A stretch of DNA of 46,587 bases. Origin: Pseudomonadota bacterium. Its GTDB lineage: Bacteria > Pseudomonadota > Alphaproteobacteria > Rhizobiales > Beijerinckiaceae. This document shows, one piece after another, positions 1 through 11,890 of this stretch. The stretch lies in NCBI GenBank assembly GCA_023450615.1, contig JAEXGT010000003.1, positions 1 to 46,587 on the forward strand. The letters run 5' to 3'. A model generated the notes under the pieces. It was not told the origin of the DNA and did not search any database. It saw only the letters and a list, made by a program, of their open reading frames with translations. The number at the start of each line of letters is the position of its first letter. Position 1 is the first letter of the stretch. Made by a program: the position numbers and the translations under genes.

Positions 1-271
1 CGCCCGCACATCCTTTGAGGAATGATGCGGTGTCCGCCTAAAAAAGCCGTGCGCGAGGAGCCGTTTGGTTCTTCACACACTCCCACAGCCGAGCCGGACG
101 CCTCCTCGCGCCTCCCTCGACCCCATCACCTCGGACCGCACAGGTCGCGAGGCCGCAGGCGCATCGGCTTCCCCACGGCCCGGCGTCACTTCCCCGCCTT
201 GCCCCGGCAGGCCGCCCCTGCTAACTGACGGCCAACTCCTTTCAACGATCTTACAAGCAGGACTTTTCGAA

Positions 272-1924
272 GTGTCCCGTCAATTCATCTACCACATGCG
301 TGGCCTCACCAAGACCTATTCGGGCGGCAAGAAGGTCTTGGACAACATTCATCTTTCCTTCTACCCGGATGCCAAGATCGGCGTGCTCGGCGTCAACGGC
401 GCGGGTAAGTCGACCCTGCTGCGCATCATGGCCGGCATCGACACCGACTGGACGGGCGAAGGCTGGGTCGCCGAGGGCGCCCGCGTCGGCTACCTGCCCC
501 AGGAGCCGCAGCTCGATCCGTCGAAGAACGTCCGCGAGAACGTGATGGAGGGCGTGGCCGCCAAGAAGGCGCTGCTCGACCGCTATAACGAGATCGCCAT
601 GAACTACTCGGACGAGACGGCGGACGAGATGACCCGCCTTCAGGACGAGATCGAGGCCAAGGGCCTCTGGGATCTCGATTCCCAGGTCGATCAAGCCATG
701 GACGCCCTGCGCTGCCCGCCGGACGATTGGCCGGTGGACAAGCTCTCCGGCGGTGAGCGCCGCCGCGTGGCCATGTGCAAGCTGCTTCTCGAACAGCCTG
801 AACTGCTGCTTCTCGACGAGCCCACCAACCACCTGGACGCCGAGACCACTGCGTGGCTCGAAGGTCACCTGCGCAGCTATCCGGGCGCGATCCTGATCGT
901 GACCCACGACCGCTACTTCCTCGACAACGTGACGGGCTGGATTCTCGAGCTCGACCGTGGCCGCGGCATTCCCTACGAGGGCAATTACTCGTCGTGGCTC
1001 GAGCAGAAGCAGAAGCGCCTCGAGCAGGAGGGCCGCGAGGACGCGGCTCACCAGCGCACCATCGAGCGCGAGCGCGAATGGGTGTCGGCTTCGCCGAAGG
1101 CCCGTCAGGCCAAGTCGAAGGCCCGTATTCAGCGCTATGAGGAACTCGTGGCCAAGGCCAACGAGAAGGGGCCGACGACCGCTCAGATCATCATTCCGAT
1201 CGCCGAGCGTCTCGGCAACAACGTCATCGAGTTCAACGGTCTCAAGAAGGCCTTCGGCGACAAGCTGCTCATCGACGATCTGTCGTTCAAGCTGCCGCCC
1301 GGCGGCATCGTCGGCATCATCGGCCCGAACGGCGCCGGTAAGACGACGCTGTTCCGCATGATCACGGGACAGGAGCAGCCGGACGAGGGCTCGATCTCCA
1401 TCGGCGAGAGCGTGAAGCTCGGCTACGTGGACCAGAGCCGCGACTCGCTCGATCCCAACAAGACGCTCTACGAGGAAATCTCCGGTGGCAACGAGATCCT
1501 TTATCTCGGCAAGCGCGAGATCAATGCCCGCGCCTATTGCTCGGCCTTCAACTTCAAGGGTTCCGACCAGCAGAAGAAGGTGGGCGTTCTCTCGGGCGGC
1601 GAGCGCAACCGCGTGCACCTCGCCAAGATCCTGAAGTCGGGCGCGAACGTTCTGCTCCTCGACGAGCCGACCAACGATCTCGACGTCGATACGCTTCGCG
1701 CTCTCGAAGAGGCGCTGGAGGATTACGCGGGCTGCGCCGTCATCATCTCGCACGATCGCTGGTTCCTCGACCGTATCGCCACCCACATCCTCGCCTTCGA
1801 GGGCGACAGCCATGTGGAATGGTTCGAGGGCAACTTCGCGGATTACGAGGAAGACAAGAAGCGCCGCCTCGGCACGGATTCCACGATCCCGCATCGCATC
1901 AAGTACAAGAAGTTCACGCGATAA
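272..1924 (+). CDS. ettA: Energy-dependent translational throttle protein EttA (ABC-F ATPase)
   Basis: This is a cytosolic ABC-F protein that binds the ribosomal E site and couples early elongation to ATP/ADP state (family knowledge). Two ABC cassettes are visible. Each has a Walker A (GVNGAGKST, GPNGAGKTT), a signature (LSGGERRRVA, LSGGERNRVH) and a Walker B/D-loop (DEPTNHLD, DEPTNDLD), with a charged linker rich in Lys, Arg and Glu between them. There are no membrane segments. I chose the GTG at 272 because the resulting N-terminus, VSRQFIYHM, aligns with the family start (MAQFVYTM) and gives 550 aa, close to the E. coli length of 555. A purine-rich AGCAGGA lies about 9 nt upstream. The reading frame is open back to position 65, but that part is Pro/Arg/Ser-rich and looks non-coding. 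The SDR gene follows after 9 nt. Positions 1-271 hold no gene that I can support. Confidence 0.93.
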   Translation: MSRQFIYHMRGLTKTYSGGKKVLDNIHLSFYPDAKIGVLGVNGAGKSTLLRIMAGIDTDWTGEGWVAEGARVGYLPQEPQLDPSKNVRENVMEGVAAKKALLDRYNEIAMNYSDETADEMTRLQDEIEAKGLWDLDSQVDQAMDALRCPPDDWPVDKLSGGERRRVAMCKLLLEQPELLLLDEPTNHLDAETTAWLEGHLRSYPGAILIVTHDRYFLDNVTGWILELDRGRGIPYEGNYSSWLEQKQKRLEQEGREDAAHQRTIEREREWVSASPKARQAKSKARIQRYEELVAKANEKGPTTAQIIIPIAERLGNNVIEFNGLKKAFGDKLLIDDLSFKLPPGGIVGIIGPNGAGKTTLFRMITGQEQPDEGSISIGESVKLGYVDQSRDSLDPNKTLYEEISGGNEILYLGKREINARAYCSAFNFKGSDQQKKVGVLSGGERNRVHLAKILKSGANVLLLDEPTNDLDVDTLRALEEALEDYAGCAVIISHDRWFLDRIATHILAFEGDSHVEWFEGNFADYEEDKKRRLGTDSTIPHRIKYKKFTR

Positions 1925-1933
1925 GGTTTTTGC

Positions 1934-2620
1934 GTGAGCACTTCCCTCATTACAGGGATCGGACGCGGGATCGGGCAGGAGCTCGCCCGCGTTCTTCTTT
2001 CTCGCGGCGAGCGCGTGGTCGGCACGCTGCGCGATCCCGGGCAGTTATCGACGGAGTTGAACGGGTTCGTTGCACGCGGCCAGCTCAAGCTGCTTGCGCT
2101 CGACGTGCGCGACGGAGCCTCCATCGCCGAGGCTGCGCGTCAGATCAACGAGCCGGTGGATGTGCTCATCAACAATGCGGGCGTCATCGGTCCGCAGCGT
2201 CAATCGACGCTCGATATGGATTTCGACGGCTTTCTCGAAACGCTGCAGGTCAACACGCTCGGACCGCTGCGGATCGTGCAGGCGTTTCTTCCGCATTTGA
2301 GGCGAGCAAAGCAGCCCAAGATCGTCACGATCAGCAGCCGCATGGGCTCACTCTCCTATTCCAAGTCCGACCGGATCGCCTATCGCGCCTCGAAGGCTGC
2401 CGTGAACAAGGTCATGCAGGGCCTCGCCACGGATCTTCAGCCCGAAGGCATCGTTGCCATCGCCGTGCATCCCGGCTGGGTGCGCACCGACATGGGCGGC
2501 GCGGGCGCCGACATCGCCGTCGAGGAGAGTGCGGCGGGTCTCATCCGGCTCATCGACGGGCTCACTCTCGAGGAAACGGGCGGCTTCTTCGATTGGAGCG
2601 GGGATAGGCTTTCCTTCTGA
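1934..2620 (+). CDS. Short-chain dehydrogenase/reductase (C-factor-like)
   Basis: This is a classical SDR of 228 aa, an NAD(P)-dependent oxidoreductase of unknown substrate. Visible motifs are the N-terminal dinucleotide-binding TGIGRGIG, NNAG in the middle, a catalytic Ser in the ISSRMGS stretch, and the YxxxK motif in AYRASKAAVN. The PGWVRTDMGG segment is typical of C-factor/YciK-like SDRs. It starts with GTG at 1934, 9 nt after the ettA stop, so the two are probably cotranscribed. There is no signal peptide or membrane segment. The C-terminus (FFDWSG) is typical of this subgroup. The exact function cannot be read from sequence or context. Confidence 0.85.
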   Translation: MSTSLITGIGRGIGQELARVLLSRGERVVGTLRDPGQLSTELNGFVARGQLKLLALDVRDGASIAEAARQINEPVDVLINNAGVIGPQRQSTLDMDFDGFLETLQVNTLGPLRIVQAFLPHLRRAKQPKIVTISSRMGSLSYSKSDRIAYRASKAAVNKVMQGLATDLQPEGIVAIAVHPGWVRTDMGGAGADIAVEESAAGLIRLIDGLTLEETGGFFDWSGDRLSF

Positions 2621-2696
2621 AAACCCTAGATGCTTGGGTTCCGGGCCAAAAAGGTGTATGACCCTTGAGGCACGAGACAAAAGAAGAGAACCATCC

Positions 2697-4175
2697 GTGC
2701 TTGCCGATCCGAATTCAGCCTTCCAATCCGTTGCAACGCCTGAAGAAGCCGTCGAACGCCTGATCGAGCTTCATGACGCAGCCGTCGAGGCCCAGCGTCA
2801 TGCTCTGGAGCAATTCTTCGCCACCGGTACGCCCCCGACCCCTCTCGAACGCTCCCGCTTCCGCTACCCGGAGCTGCGCCTCGATTACCGGGCGATCTCC
2901 GTGCCGCCGGTCAAGCAGCGGGCCTATGCCAAGTTCCAGGGACCCGGCGTCTATGCGACGACCATCACGCAGCCGGCTTTCTTCAAGAACTACCTTCTGG
3001 AGCAGCTGAACTATCTGGTGCGCGATTACGGCGCCACTCTCGAGGTCGGCGTCAGCGACCAGGAGATCCCTTACCCTTACATTTTCGAGCGGGGCGATGA
3101 ATTGGGCCGCGGCGCCCATTCGGCTTCCGAGCTTGCGCAGCATTTCCCGACGCCCCTGCTCGCAAAGGTCGGCGACGAGATTGCCGATGGCACTTGGATC
3201 TTCCACGAAGGCGAGCCGCGTCCGCTCTCGCTCTTCGACGCCGCGCGCGTCGATTATTCCCTGCGCCGCCTCGTCCATTATACCGGCAGCGATTGGCGTT
3301 CGGTTCAGCCCTGGATCCTGCTCACCAACTATCACCGCTATGTGGATCAGTTCATCCGTTGGGCCGTCAAGGAATTGGCGAACGAGGAGGGGCCTTACAG
3401 CAAGCTCCTTCTGCCCGGCGGCATCGCCATCGAGCGCGGCTTGAGCGAAGCCGCCGTCGAGGAGCTGATCGCGTCATCGCCCTGGCATCGGTTCCAGATG
3501 CCGGCCTATCACCTCGTGCGCAAGGACGGGCAGGGCGTCACGCTCGTGAATATCGGCGTCGGCCCTTCGAACGCTAAGAACATTACGGATCACCTCGCGG
3601 TCCTGCGCCCGCATTGCTGGCTCATGGTGGGCCATTGCGGCGGCCTGCGCCAATCGCAGTCCATCGGCGATTACGTGCTCGCACACGGTTATCTGCGCCG
3701 CGACAGCATTCTCGATGCCGCCGTGCCGCCGGAAATCCCGTTGCCGGCTCTCGCGGAAATCCAGGTCGCCCTGCAGGAAGCGGCGGTGCAGGTCACGGGC
3801 GAGCGCGGAGAAGAGCTGAAGCGACGGCTGCGCACCGGCACGGTCGTGACCTACGACGACCGCAACTGGGAGCTGCGCTGGAGCCAGGAGCGTCGGCAGA
3901 TCAATCTCTCCCGCGCCATTGCTGTGGATATGGAAAGCGGCACCATCGCCGCGCAGGGCTATCGTCTGCGCGTGCCCTACGGTACGCTGCTCTGCGTCTC
4001 GGACAAGCCGCTCCATGGCGAGATCAAGCTGCCAGGGGCCGCCAACGCGTTTTATGAGCGCGCCGTGAGCGAGCATCTCATGATCGGTCTTTCCGCGCTC
4101 GACATCCTGCGCGGACAGCGTTCGTCCCTGCATTCGCGGAAACTGCGCAGCTTCGACGAGCCGCCATTCCGCTGA
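2697..4175 (+). CDS. amn: AMP nucleosidase
   Basis: This cytosolic enzyme hydrolyses AMP to adenine and ribose 5-phosphate. The N-terminal half is the AMP nucleosidase-specific domain. The C-terminal half is a PNP/UDP-phosphorylase fold with GHCGGLRQSQSIGDYV, DMESGTIAAQGYR and CVSDKPLHGEIKLPG. I chose the GTG at 2697 (492 aa; the E. coli enzyme has 484) because an AAGAAGAGAA stretch lies just upstream. An in-frame ATG at 2658 would add 13 residues (MTLEARDKRREPS) and cannot be excluded. The gene follows the SDR by 76 nt. It precedes the methionine-cycle operon, which is suggestive because adenosine released by SAH hydrolysis is salvaged through AMP. No sequence feature ties the two units together. 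Confidence 0.9.
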   Translation: MLADPNSAFQSVATPEEAVERLIELHDAAVEAQRHALEQFFATGTPPTPLERSRFRYPELRLDYRAISVPPVKQRAYAKFQGPGVYATTITQPAFFKNYLLEQLNYLVRDYGATLEVGVSDQEIPYPYIFERGDELGRGAHSASELAQHFPTPLLAKVGDEIADGTWIFHEGEPRPLSLFDAARVDYSLRRLVHYTGSDWRSVQPWILLTNYHRYVDQFIRWAVKELANEEGPYSKLLLPGGIAIERGLSEAAVEELIASSPWHRFQMPAYHLVRKDGQGVTLVNIGVGPSNAKNITDHLAVLRPHCWLMVGHCGGLRQSQSIGDYVLAHGYLRRDSILDAAVPPEIPLPALAEIQVALQEAAVQVTGERGEELKRRLRTGTVVTYDDRNWELRWSQERRQINLSRAIAVDMESGTIAAQGYRLRVPYGTLLCVSDKPLHGEIKLPGAANAFYERAVSEHLMIGLSALDILRGQRSSLHSRKLRSFDEPPFR

Positions 4176-4235
4176 CGGTAGGATTGTTTGCCGTGCTCGT
4201 CGGCCTTCCCACATCAGGGTGGGCCCCATCCTCAC

Positions 4236-4277
4236 CATCCCGATCATGAGAGCGAAACCCCCCTCAGGATCGGGATG
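4236..4277. repeat. Long imperfect hairpin downstream of amn
   Basis: The arms CATCCCGATC (4236-4245) and GATCGGGATG (4268-4277) are perfectly complementary. After one A/G mismatch, the inner TGAG/CTCA adds 4 bp around a 12-nt loop. No T-run follows on either side. It could be a factor-independent-like terminator remnant, an mRNA 3' stabiliser or a copy of a dispersed REP-like element. I see no second copy in this window. Confidence 0.5.
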
Positions 4278-4340
4278 ACCGCCCCACGGACAGCGATGGC
4301 AATAAACCGGTAGAAGCCTCCACTTGCCCTCTCCAGAAAA

Positions 4341-4366
4341 TACATATAAATATATCTTTATATGTA
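4341..4366. promoter_or_regulatory. Putative SahR operator upstream of sahR-metF-metH
   Basis: There are perfect 10-bp inverted arms, TACATATAAA (4341-4350) and TTTATATGTA (4357-4366), with a 6-nt spacer TATATC. It is very AT-rich in a GC-rich genome and ends 15 nt before the start of the ArsR-type gene, where bound protein would block initiation. SahR regulators of methionine metabolism are known to use AT-rich palindromes of this kind in Alphaproteobacteria. Assignment to the adjacent regulator is inference from position and symmetry. Confidence 0.75.
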
Positions 4367-4381
4367 GGATCGAGTTGGCGC

Positions 4382-5395
4382 ATGGCTGAGAAAGAAGCTC
4401 CATCGTTGGATTTGACGCTGGATGTCCTGAGGGCAGCCGCCGAGGAGACGCGCCTGCGCATCCTGGCCTTGCTGGCGGAAGGCGAGCTTTCGGTCTCCGA
4501 CCTCACCGATATTCTCGGACAGTCCCAGCCGCGGATTTCCCGCCACCTGAAGCTGCTCGTTGAGGCGGGCCTCGTGGAGCGGCACCGGGAGGGAGCTTGG
4601 GCCTTTTTCCGCCTGACTGACCGCGGAACGGCTCTGAAAATCATCCGCCCAACCCTTGAGAGCCTCGACCGGTCCGACCCGCAATTGCTGGAAGACCGCA
4701 CACGTCTTGAGGCGGTGCGGGCCCAGCGCTCCCAGGCGGCCCAGGCTTACTTTTCCAGGCTTGCACCGGAATGGGACCGCATACGCTCCCTTCATGCTCC
4801 CGAAGCGGTGGTCGAAGCTGCGGTGGTCGATGCTCTGGGATCGAAGCCGATCCGCAATCTCGTGGATCTCGGCACTGGCACGGGCCGTATGCTGCAGCTC
4901 CTCGCGCCGCGTGCGGATCGCACGGTTGGGCTCGATGCAAGCCATGCGATGCTTTCCGTCGCCCGGGCCAATCTCGAAAAGGCTGGTTTGCGCGGCATCG
5001 AATTGCGCCAGGGCGACATTTATGCGCCGCCATTCCCGCGCGATACATTCGATCTCGTGATCATTCATCAGGTGCTGCACTACCTGGACGATCCGGCCCG
5101 CGCGATCCGTGAGGCTGCGCGCCTGGTGGCGCCGGGCGGGCGCATCCTCGTGGTCGATTTCGCTCCGCATAAGCTGGAATTCCTCCGCGAAGGTCAGGCC
5201 CATCGCCGTCTCGGCTTCGCGCCTGCGCAAGTCGCTGGCTGGCTCGATGAAGCGGGCCTCGATTGCACGCTGACCAAAGAAATAGCACCGCCCCGGAAGG
5301 GCGATGACCAACTTACCGTTTCCCTTTGGCTTGGACAGGACCGCCGCGTCATGACGGATTGGCCCGTGGCCGAGCCCAACAAAGAGGTTGCCTGA
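4382..5395 (+). CDS. sahR: ArsR-family regulator fused to SAM-methyltransferase domain (SahR-like)
   Basis: This 337-aa two-domain protein is probably the S-adenosylhomocysteine-responsive repressor of the methionine cycle. Residues about 15-85 form an ArsR winged helix (ETRLRILALLAEGELSVSDL, then QPRISRHLKLL as the recognition helix). Residues about 150-290 form a class I methyltransferase fold with VDLGTGTG at 161-168, an acidic motif (GLDAS) and LVAPGGRILVVDF. In SahR-type proteins this fold serves as the effector-binding module. No metal-binding Cys pair of the ArsR/SmtB type is seen, so metal sensing is unlikely. The stop overlaps the metF start (TGATG). The palindrome at 4341-4366 sits immediately upstream and supports autoregulation. 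A true methyltransferase activity is possible but not indicated. Confidence 0.87.
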   Translation: MAEKEAPSLDLTLDVLRAAAEETRLRILALLAEGELSVSDLTDILGQSQPRISRHLKLLVEAGLVERHREGAWAFFRLTDRGTALKIIRPTLESLDRSDPQLLEDRTRLEAVRAQRSQAAQAYFSRLAPEWDRIRSLHAPEAVVEAAVVDALGSKPIRNLVDLGTGTGRMLQLLAPRADRTVGLDASHAMLSVARANLEKAGLRGIELRQGDIYAPPFPRDTFDLVIIHQVLHYLDDPARAIREAARLVAPGGRILVVDFAPHKLEFLREGQAHRRLGFAPAQVAGWLDEAGLDCTLTKEIAPPRKGDDQLTVSLWLGQDRRVMTDWPVAEPNKEVA

Positions 5396-6300
5396 TGTCG
5401 CCCTTGACCCTTCGCCCCAGCAGGCAGGCTTCTTGTCCGATCAAGGTGTCCTTCGAGTTCTTTCCGCCAAAGACGGCGGAGATGGAAACGACGCTCTGGG
5501 CCTCCATTCAGCGTCTTGCGCCGCTCAGCCCGCAATTCGTTTCCGTGACTTACGGCGCCGGTGGCTCCACCCGCGAGCGCACGCATGCCACGGTCTCGCG
5601 CATCGTGCAGGAGACGTCGCTCAAGCCTGCCGCGCACCTGACCTGCGTGGCAGCGACGAAGGACGAGGTCGACGACGTGATCCGCTCCTATTGGGATGCG
5701 GGCGTGCGCCACGTGGTTGCCTTGCGCGGCGATCCGGTGAGCGGCATCGGCACGGCTTACGAGGCGCATCCCGGCGGCTACCGGCAGACCTGCGATCTTG
5801 TGGCGGGCATCAAGGCCATCGGCGATTTCGAAGTGTCCGTTTCGGCCTATCCGGAAAAGCATCCGGAAGCTGCGTCGCTCGATGCCGATATCGATGTGCT
5901 GAAGGCGAAGGTCGATTGCGGCGCGGATCGCGCCATCACGCAGTTCTTCTTTGATAACGACCACTATTTCCGCTACCTCGATCGCGTTCGCGCTCGCGGG
6001 ATCGATATTCCTATCGTGCCGGGCATCGTTCCGGTGCAGAACTTCAAGCAGACGGCGAATTTCGCATCCAAGACCGGCGCGAGCGTTCCCGATTGGCTCG
6101 CGGCACGCTTCGAAGGTCTCGACCACGATGTGGAGACGCGCAGACTTGTCGCTGCGGCTGTGGCCGCCGAGCAGGTGATCGACCTCGTGGATCGCGGCGT
6201 GAACGAGTTCCATTTCTACACGATGAACCGCGCCGACCTGGTTTATGCGATCTGCCATCTGCTGGGGCTTCGCGATCAGAGCGTGAAGGTGGCTGCCTGA
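5395..6300 (+). CDS. metF: 5,10-methylenetetrahydrofolate reductase
   Basis: This FAD-dependent enzyme reduces 5,10-methylene-THF to 5-methyl-THF, the methyl donor for MetH. The protein is 301 aa (E. coli 296). The TIM-barrel motifs are clear: SFEFFPPKTAEME near the N-terminus with the conserved catalytic Glu at residue 21, FVSVTYGAGGS, HLTCVAAT, HVVALRGD, RAITQFFFD, PGIVPVQNFKQ and the C-terminal HFYTMNRADL. I chose the ATG at 5395, inside the TGATG overlap with sahR, over an upstream in-frame ATG at 5326 that would lie within sahR. This gives translational coupling. It is in the same operon as sahR and metH. Confidence 0.95.
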   Translation: MSPLTLRPSRQASCPIKVSFEFFPPKTAEMETTLWASIQRLAPLSPQFVSVTYGAGGSTRERTHATVSRIVQETSLKPAAHLTCVAATKDEVDDVIRSYWDAGVRHVVALRGDPVSGIGTAYEAHPGGYRQTCDLVAGIKAIGDFEVSVSAYPEKHPEAASLDADIDVLKAKVDCGADRAITQFFFDNDHYFRYLDRVRARGIDIPIVPGIVPVQNFKQTANFASKTGASVPDWLAARFEGLDHDVETRRLVAAAVAAEQVIDLVDRGVNEFHFYTMNRADLVYAICHLLGLRDQSVKVAA

Positions 6301-6308
6301 AACTCCGA

Positions 6309-6327
6309 TGCCCGGCACTGCCGGGCA
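6309..6327. other. Short GC-rich hairpin between metF and metH
   Basis: TGCCCGGC and GCCGGGCA form a perfect 8-bp stem with a 3-nt loop, 9 nt after the metF stop. No T-run follows, so it is more likely a processing or stability element, or a weak attenuator, than a full terminator. It may set different mRNA levels for metF and metH. Confidence 0.45.
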
Positions 6328-6401
6328 TTCAACTGACTGACGTGCCGAGAACGGCATACATGGCCGAAGCGGATTCGGTCGAGTGAGAAGAGAACAGAAC
6401 A

Positions 6402-10157
<3,756 letters not shown>

Positions 10158-10171
10158 GGCGCCACGTTGCC

Positions 10172-10191
10172 ATCCCCACAAAGGTGGGGAT
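10172..10191 (+). terminator. Hairpin downstream of metH
   Basis: ATCCCCAC and GTGGGGAT form an 8-bp perfect stem with loop AAAG, starting 14 nt after the metH stop. It lacks a T-tract, so termination is plausible but not certain. It lies between two convergent units. Confidence 0.5.
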
Positions 10192-10210
10192 CCAAACCAC
10201 GATGTAGCCA

Positions 10211-10240
10211 ACAAAAGGGCGCAGCGAATGCCGCTGCGCC
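10211..10240 (-). terminator. Intrinsic terminator of the amidase unit (minus strand)
   Basis: Read on the minus strand, GGCGCAGCG pairs with CGCTGCGCC over a 5-nt loop (10218-10240) and is followed by a CTTTTG tract (10213-10217). This is a classic intrinsic terminator arrangement about 68 nt after the amidase stop. A second small hairpin, ACCATGC/GCATGGT, lies at 10248-10266. Confidence 0.7.
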
Positions 10241-10307
10241 TCGTTCTACCATGCCGTGAGCATGGTTTCTGGCTCCGTTGCGCCCCGGAATGGCGGCGAG
10301 ATGTGTT

Positions 10308-11078
10308 TCAAGCCGTCGCAGATGGCCTTCTCGCGATCAGATCGCGCAAGGTGGTGATGGTGGAGGAATCCGCCACACCATCCACGCGCTCGGGGCGGAA
10401 GTGTCGCTGGAAAGCAGCGACGACCTTTTCCGTATCCTCGTCGAACGTGCCATTGATCCGCAGCCCGTAGCCATACATGGCGAGCATGGCCTGCAGCGCT
10501 TCGATGGGCATGCCCTGATCGCCGCGCGAGAAGAAGCGGCCGTCACTCAAATTCGCGGGCGGTACCCAATGGCCGATTCCGGCCTCATGCAGCCGCTTCC
10601 ACGGAAACAGTTCGCCGGGATCGACCTTGCGCCCAGGCGCAACATCCGAATGGCCGAGCACCCGGGTGGCTGGAATGCGCCAGCGGGTGACGATGTCTTT
10701 CGTGAGCGCGATCAGGCTGTCGATCTGCGCATCGGGGTAGGGCGGCAATCCGCCGGGATGGCCTGGATTGGCGATCTCGATGCCGATCGAAGAAGAGTTG
10801 ATATCCGTCTCGCCGTCCCAGTTGGAAACGCCCGCATGCCAGGCGCGCCGCGCTTCCGGTACAAGTTGCAGCACGCGCCCGTCGCCAAACACGAAGTAAT
10901 GGGCTGATACCTGCGAAACCGGATTGCACAGCCATTGCAGGGCCTCGCCCTCATCCGGCATACCCGTGTAATGGAGGATCAGCATGGTCGGGCGCTGTCC
11001 GTCCTTTCGCTCCCCGTGATTGGGCGAAGGAAAAACCTTCGTGGCAACAGGGCTCTCGGGGGAAAGGGACACGCTCAT
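10308..11078 (-). CDS. amiD: N-acetylmuramoyl-L-alanine amidase with peptidoglycan-binding domain
   Basis: This zinc amidase of the Amidase_2 (AmpD/AmiD) family cleaves the bond between N-acetyl- or anhydromuramic acid and L-Ala. Zinc ligands are recognisable in ILHYTGM, in the WHAG segment and in GHSDVAPGRKVDPG, which carries the family His and Asp. The last ~60 residues are a PG_binding_1 domain (GYGLRINGTFDEDTEKVVAAFQ). I chose the ATG at 11078 (256 aa). Its AGGTGA ribosome-binding site overlaps the stop of the upstream djlA-like gene, 4 nt away, so the two genes are probably translationally coupled. E. coli AmiD is a lipoprotein, but this protein has no signal peptide or lipobox. Its location may therefore be cytosolic, which would make it AmpD-like in muropeptide recycling. 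The gene name is by domain architecture only. Confidence 0.85.
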   Translation of the reverse strand: MSVSLSPESPVATKVFPSPNHGERKDGQRPTMLILHYTGMPDEGEALQWLCNPVSQVSAHYFVFGDGRVLQLVPEARRAWHAGVSNWDGETDINSSSIGIEIANPGHPGGLPPYPDAQIDSLIALTKDIVTRWRIPATRVLGHSDVAPGRKVDPGELFPWKRLHEAGIGHWVPPANLSDGRFFSRGDQGMPIEALQAMLAMYGYGLRINGTFDEDTEKVVAAFQRHFRPERVDGVADSSTITTLRDLIARRPSATA

Positions 11079-11082
11079 CTTG

Positions 11083-11808
11083 TCACCTGAGGTTCCGCTC
11101 GGCGGCAATGCGCTCCCAGGCGGCATTGATGGCAGCCAGGCGCTCGGTTGCGATCTTCACTGCTTCCGGCGGCAGGCCGCGGGCAATCTCCCGATCAGGA
11201 TGGTTCTCGGCGACCATCTTGCGGTAGTGCCGCTTCAGCTCATCGTCGCTCATGGACCTCTCGGCCTTGAGGATGAGGTAAGGATCGTCCGCCCGCTTCA
11301 CGTGGCGCGCAGCGATGCGTTCGAACTCGGCATCCGAGAACGAGAAGATCGCCGCCACATTCTTGAGATAAACGTATTCGGCTTCGTGAACGGCCTCGTC
11401 CGCCTTGGCAATATGGAACAGGCCGTCGAGCACGTCTTCCAGGAGAGCGGGCTCGTCCTTGAACTCCTCGCCGATCTGCCGGGCGTAAGATTCGAAGCCA
11501 TCGGAGGTCTGCATGGCGAGCTCGAACAGGCGCTGCACACGGCCATGCTCGGACTCAGGCACCTCGACGATCTGCTCGAATGCCTTCACCTCCACATCCA
11601 CCACCACGCCGTCTGCCTTCGCCATCTTGGCGGCGAGCGCAACGAGGCCCATGGTGAACAGCACATCACGCGGCGGCTTTCCAAAAGGCGCGCCCTCGCG
11701 GTCAATGAGCACATGCCCGGCCACGCCGCCCAGGAGAGCGCCAATCGGCCCTCCGAGCGCCAAGCCGATGCCAGCACCGCTCAACTTACCCCAAATCGAC
11801 TGAATCAT
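11083..11808 (-). CDS. djlA: DjlA-like co-chaperone: TerB domain plus C-terminal J domain
   Basis: This 241-aa protein has a Gly/Ala-rich N-terminal hydrophobic stretch (residues about 8-34, a possible membrane anchor), a TerB-like helical domain (about 45-160; MGLVALAAKMAKADG and GLFHIAKADEAVH are the acidic repeat motifs) and a C-terminal J domain (about 175-241) with the HPD triad in ENHPDRE. J domains stimulate DnaK ATPase. DjlA proteins are inner-membrane-linked DnaK partners. It is followed after 4 nt by the amidase gene in the same unit. The start at 11808 has no clear ribosome-binding site, so its exact position is less certain. Confidence 0.87.
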   Translation of the reverse strand: MIQSIWGKLSGAGIGLALGGPIGALLGGVAGHVLIDREGAPFGKPPRDVLFTMGLVALAAKMAKADGVVVDVEVKAFEQIVEVPESEHGRVQRLFELAMQTSDGFESYARQIGEEFKDEPALLEDVLDGLFHIAKADEAVHEAEYVYLKNVAAIFSFSDAEFERIAARHVKRADDPYLILKAERSMSDDELKRHYRKMVAENHPDREIARGLPPEAVKIATERLAAINAAWERIAAERNLR

Positions 11809-11837
11809 GTTGGGTTAGTGGTCGCTCAAGTTCAGGC

Positions 11838-11867
11838 AAAAGAAAAGGGCCGAGATGATCTCGGCCC
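11838..11867 (-). terminator. Strong intrinsic terminator downstream of the lipoprotein gene (minus strand)
   Basis: On the minus strand, GGGCCGAGA pairs perfectly with TCTCGGCCC over the 3-nt loop (11847-11867) and is followed by a TTTTCTTTT tract (11838-11846). It begins 24 nt after the lipoprotein stop and insulates that gene from the djlA-amidase pair. Confidence 0.85.
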
Positions 11868-11890
11868 CTGAATTCGGCTTTGTGAGCGCC

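Noticed and set aside
65..271. N-terminal extension of the ettA frame, and a small frame at 22-228
   Set aside because: Both give Pro/Arg/Ser-rich sequence with no family match. EttA homologues start at the position of the GTG at 272.
6301..6401. Possible SAM riboswitch or second SahR site before metH
   Set aside because: Only a short GC hairpin is seen. I find neither a riboswitch core nor the AT palindrome found before sahR.
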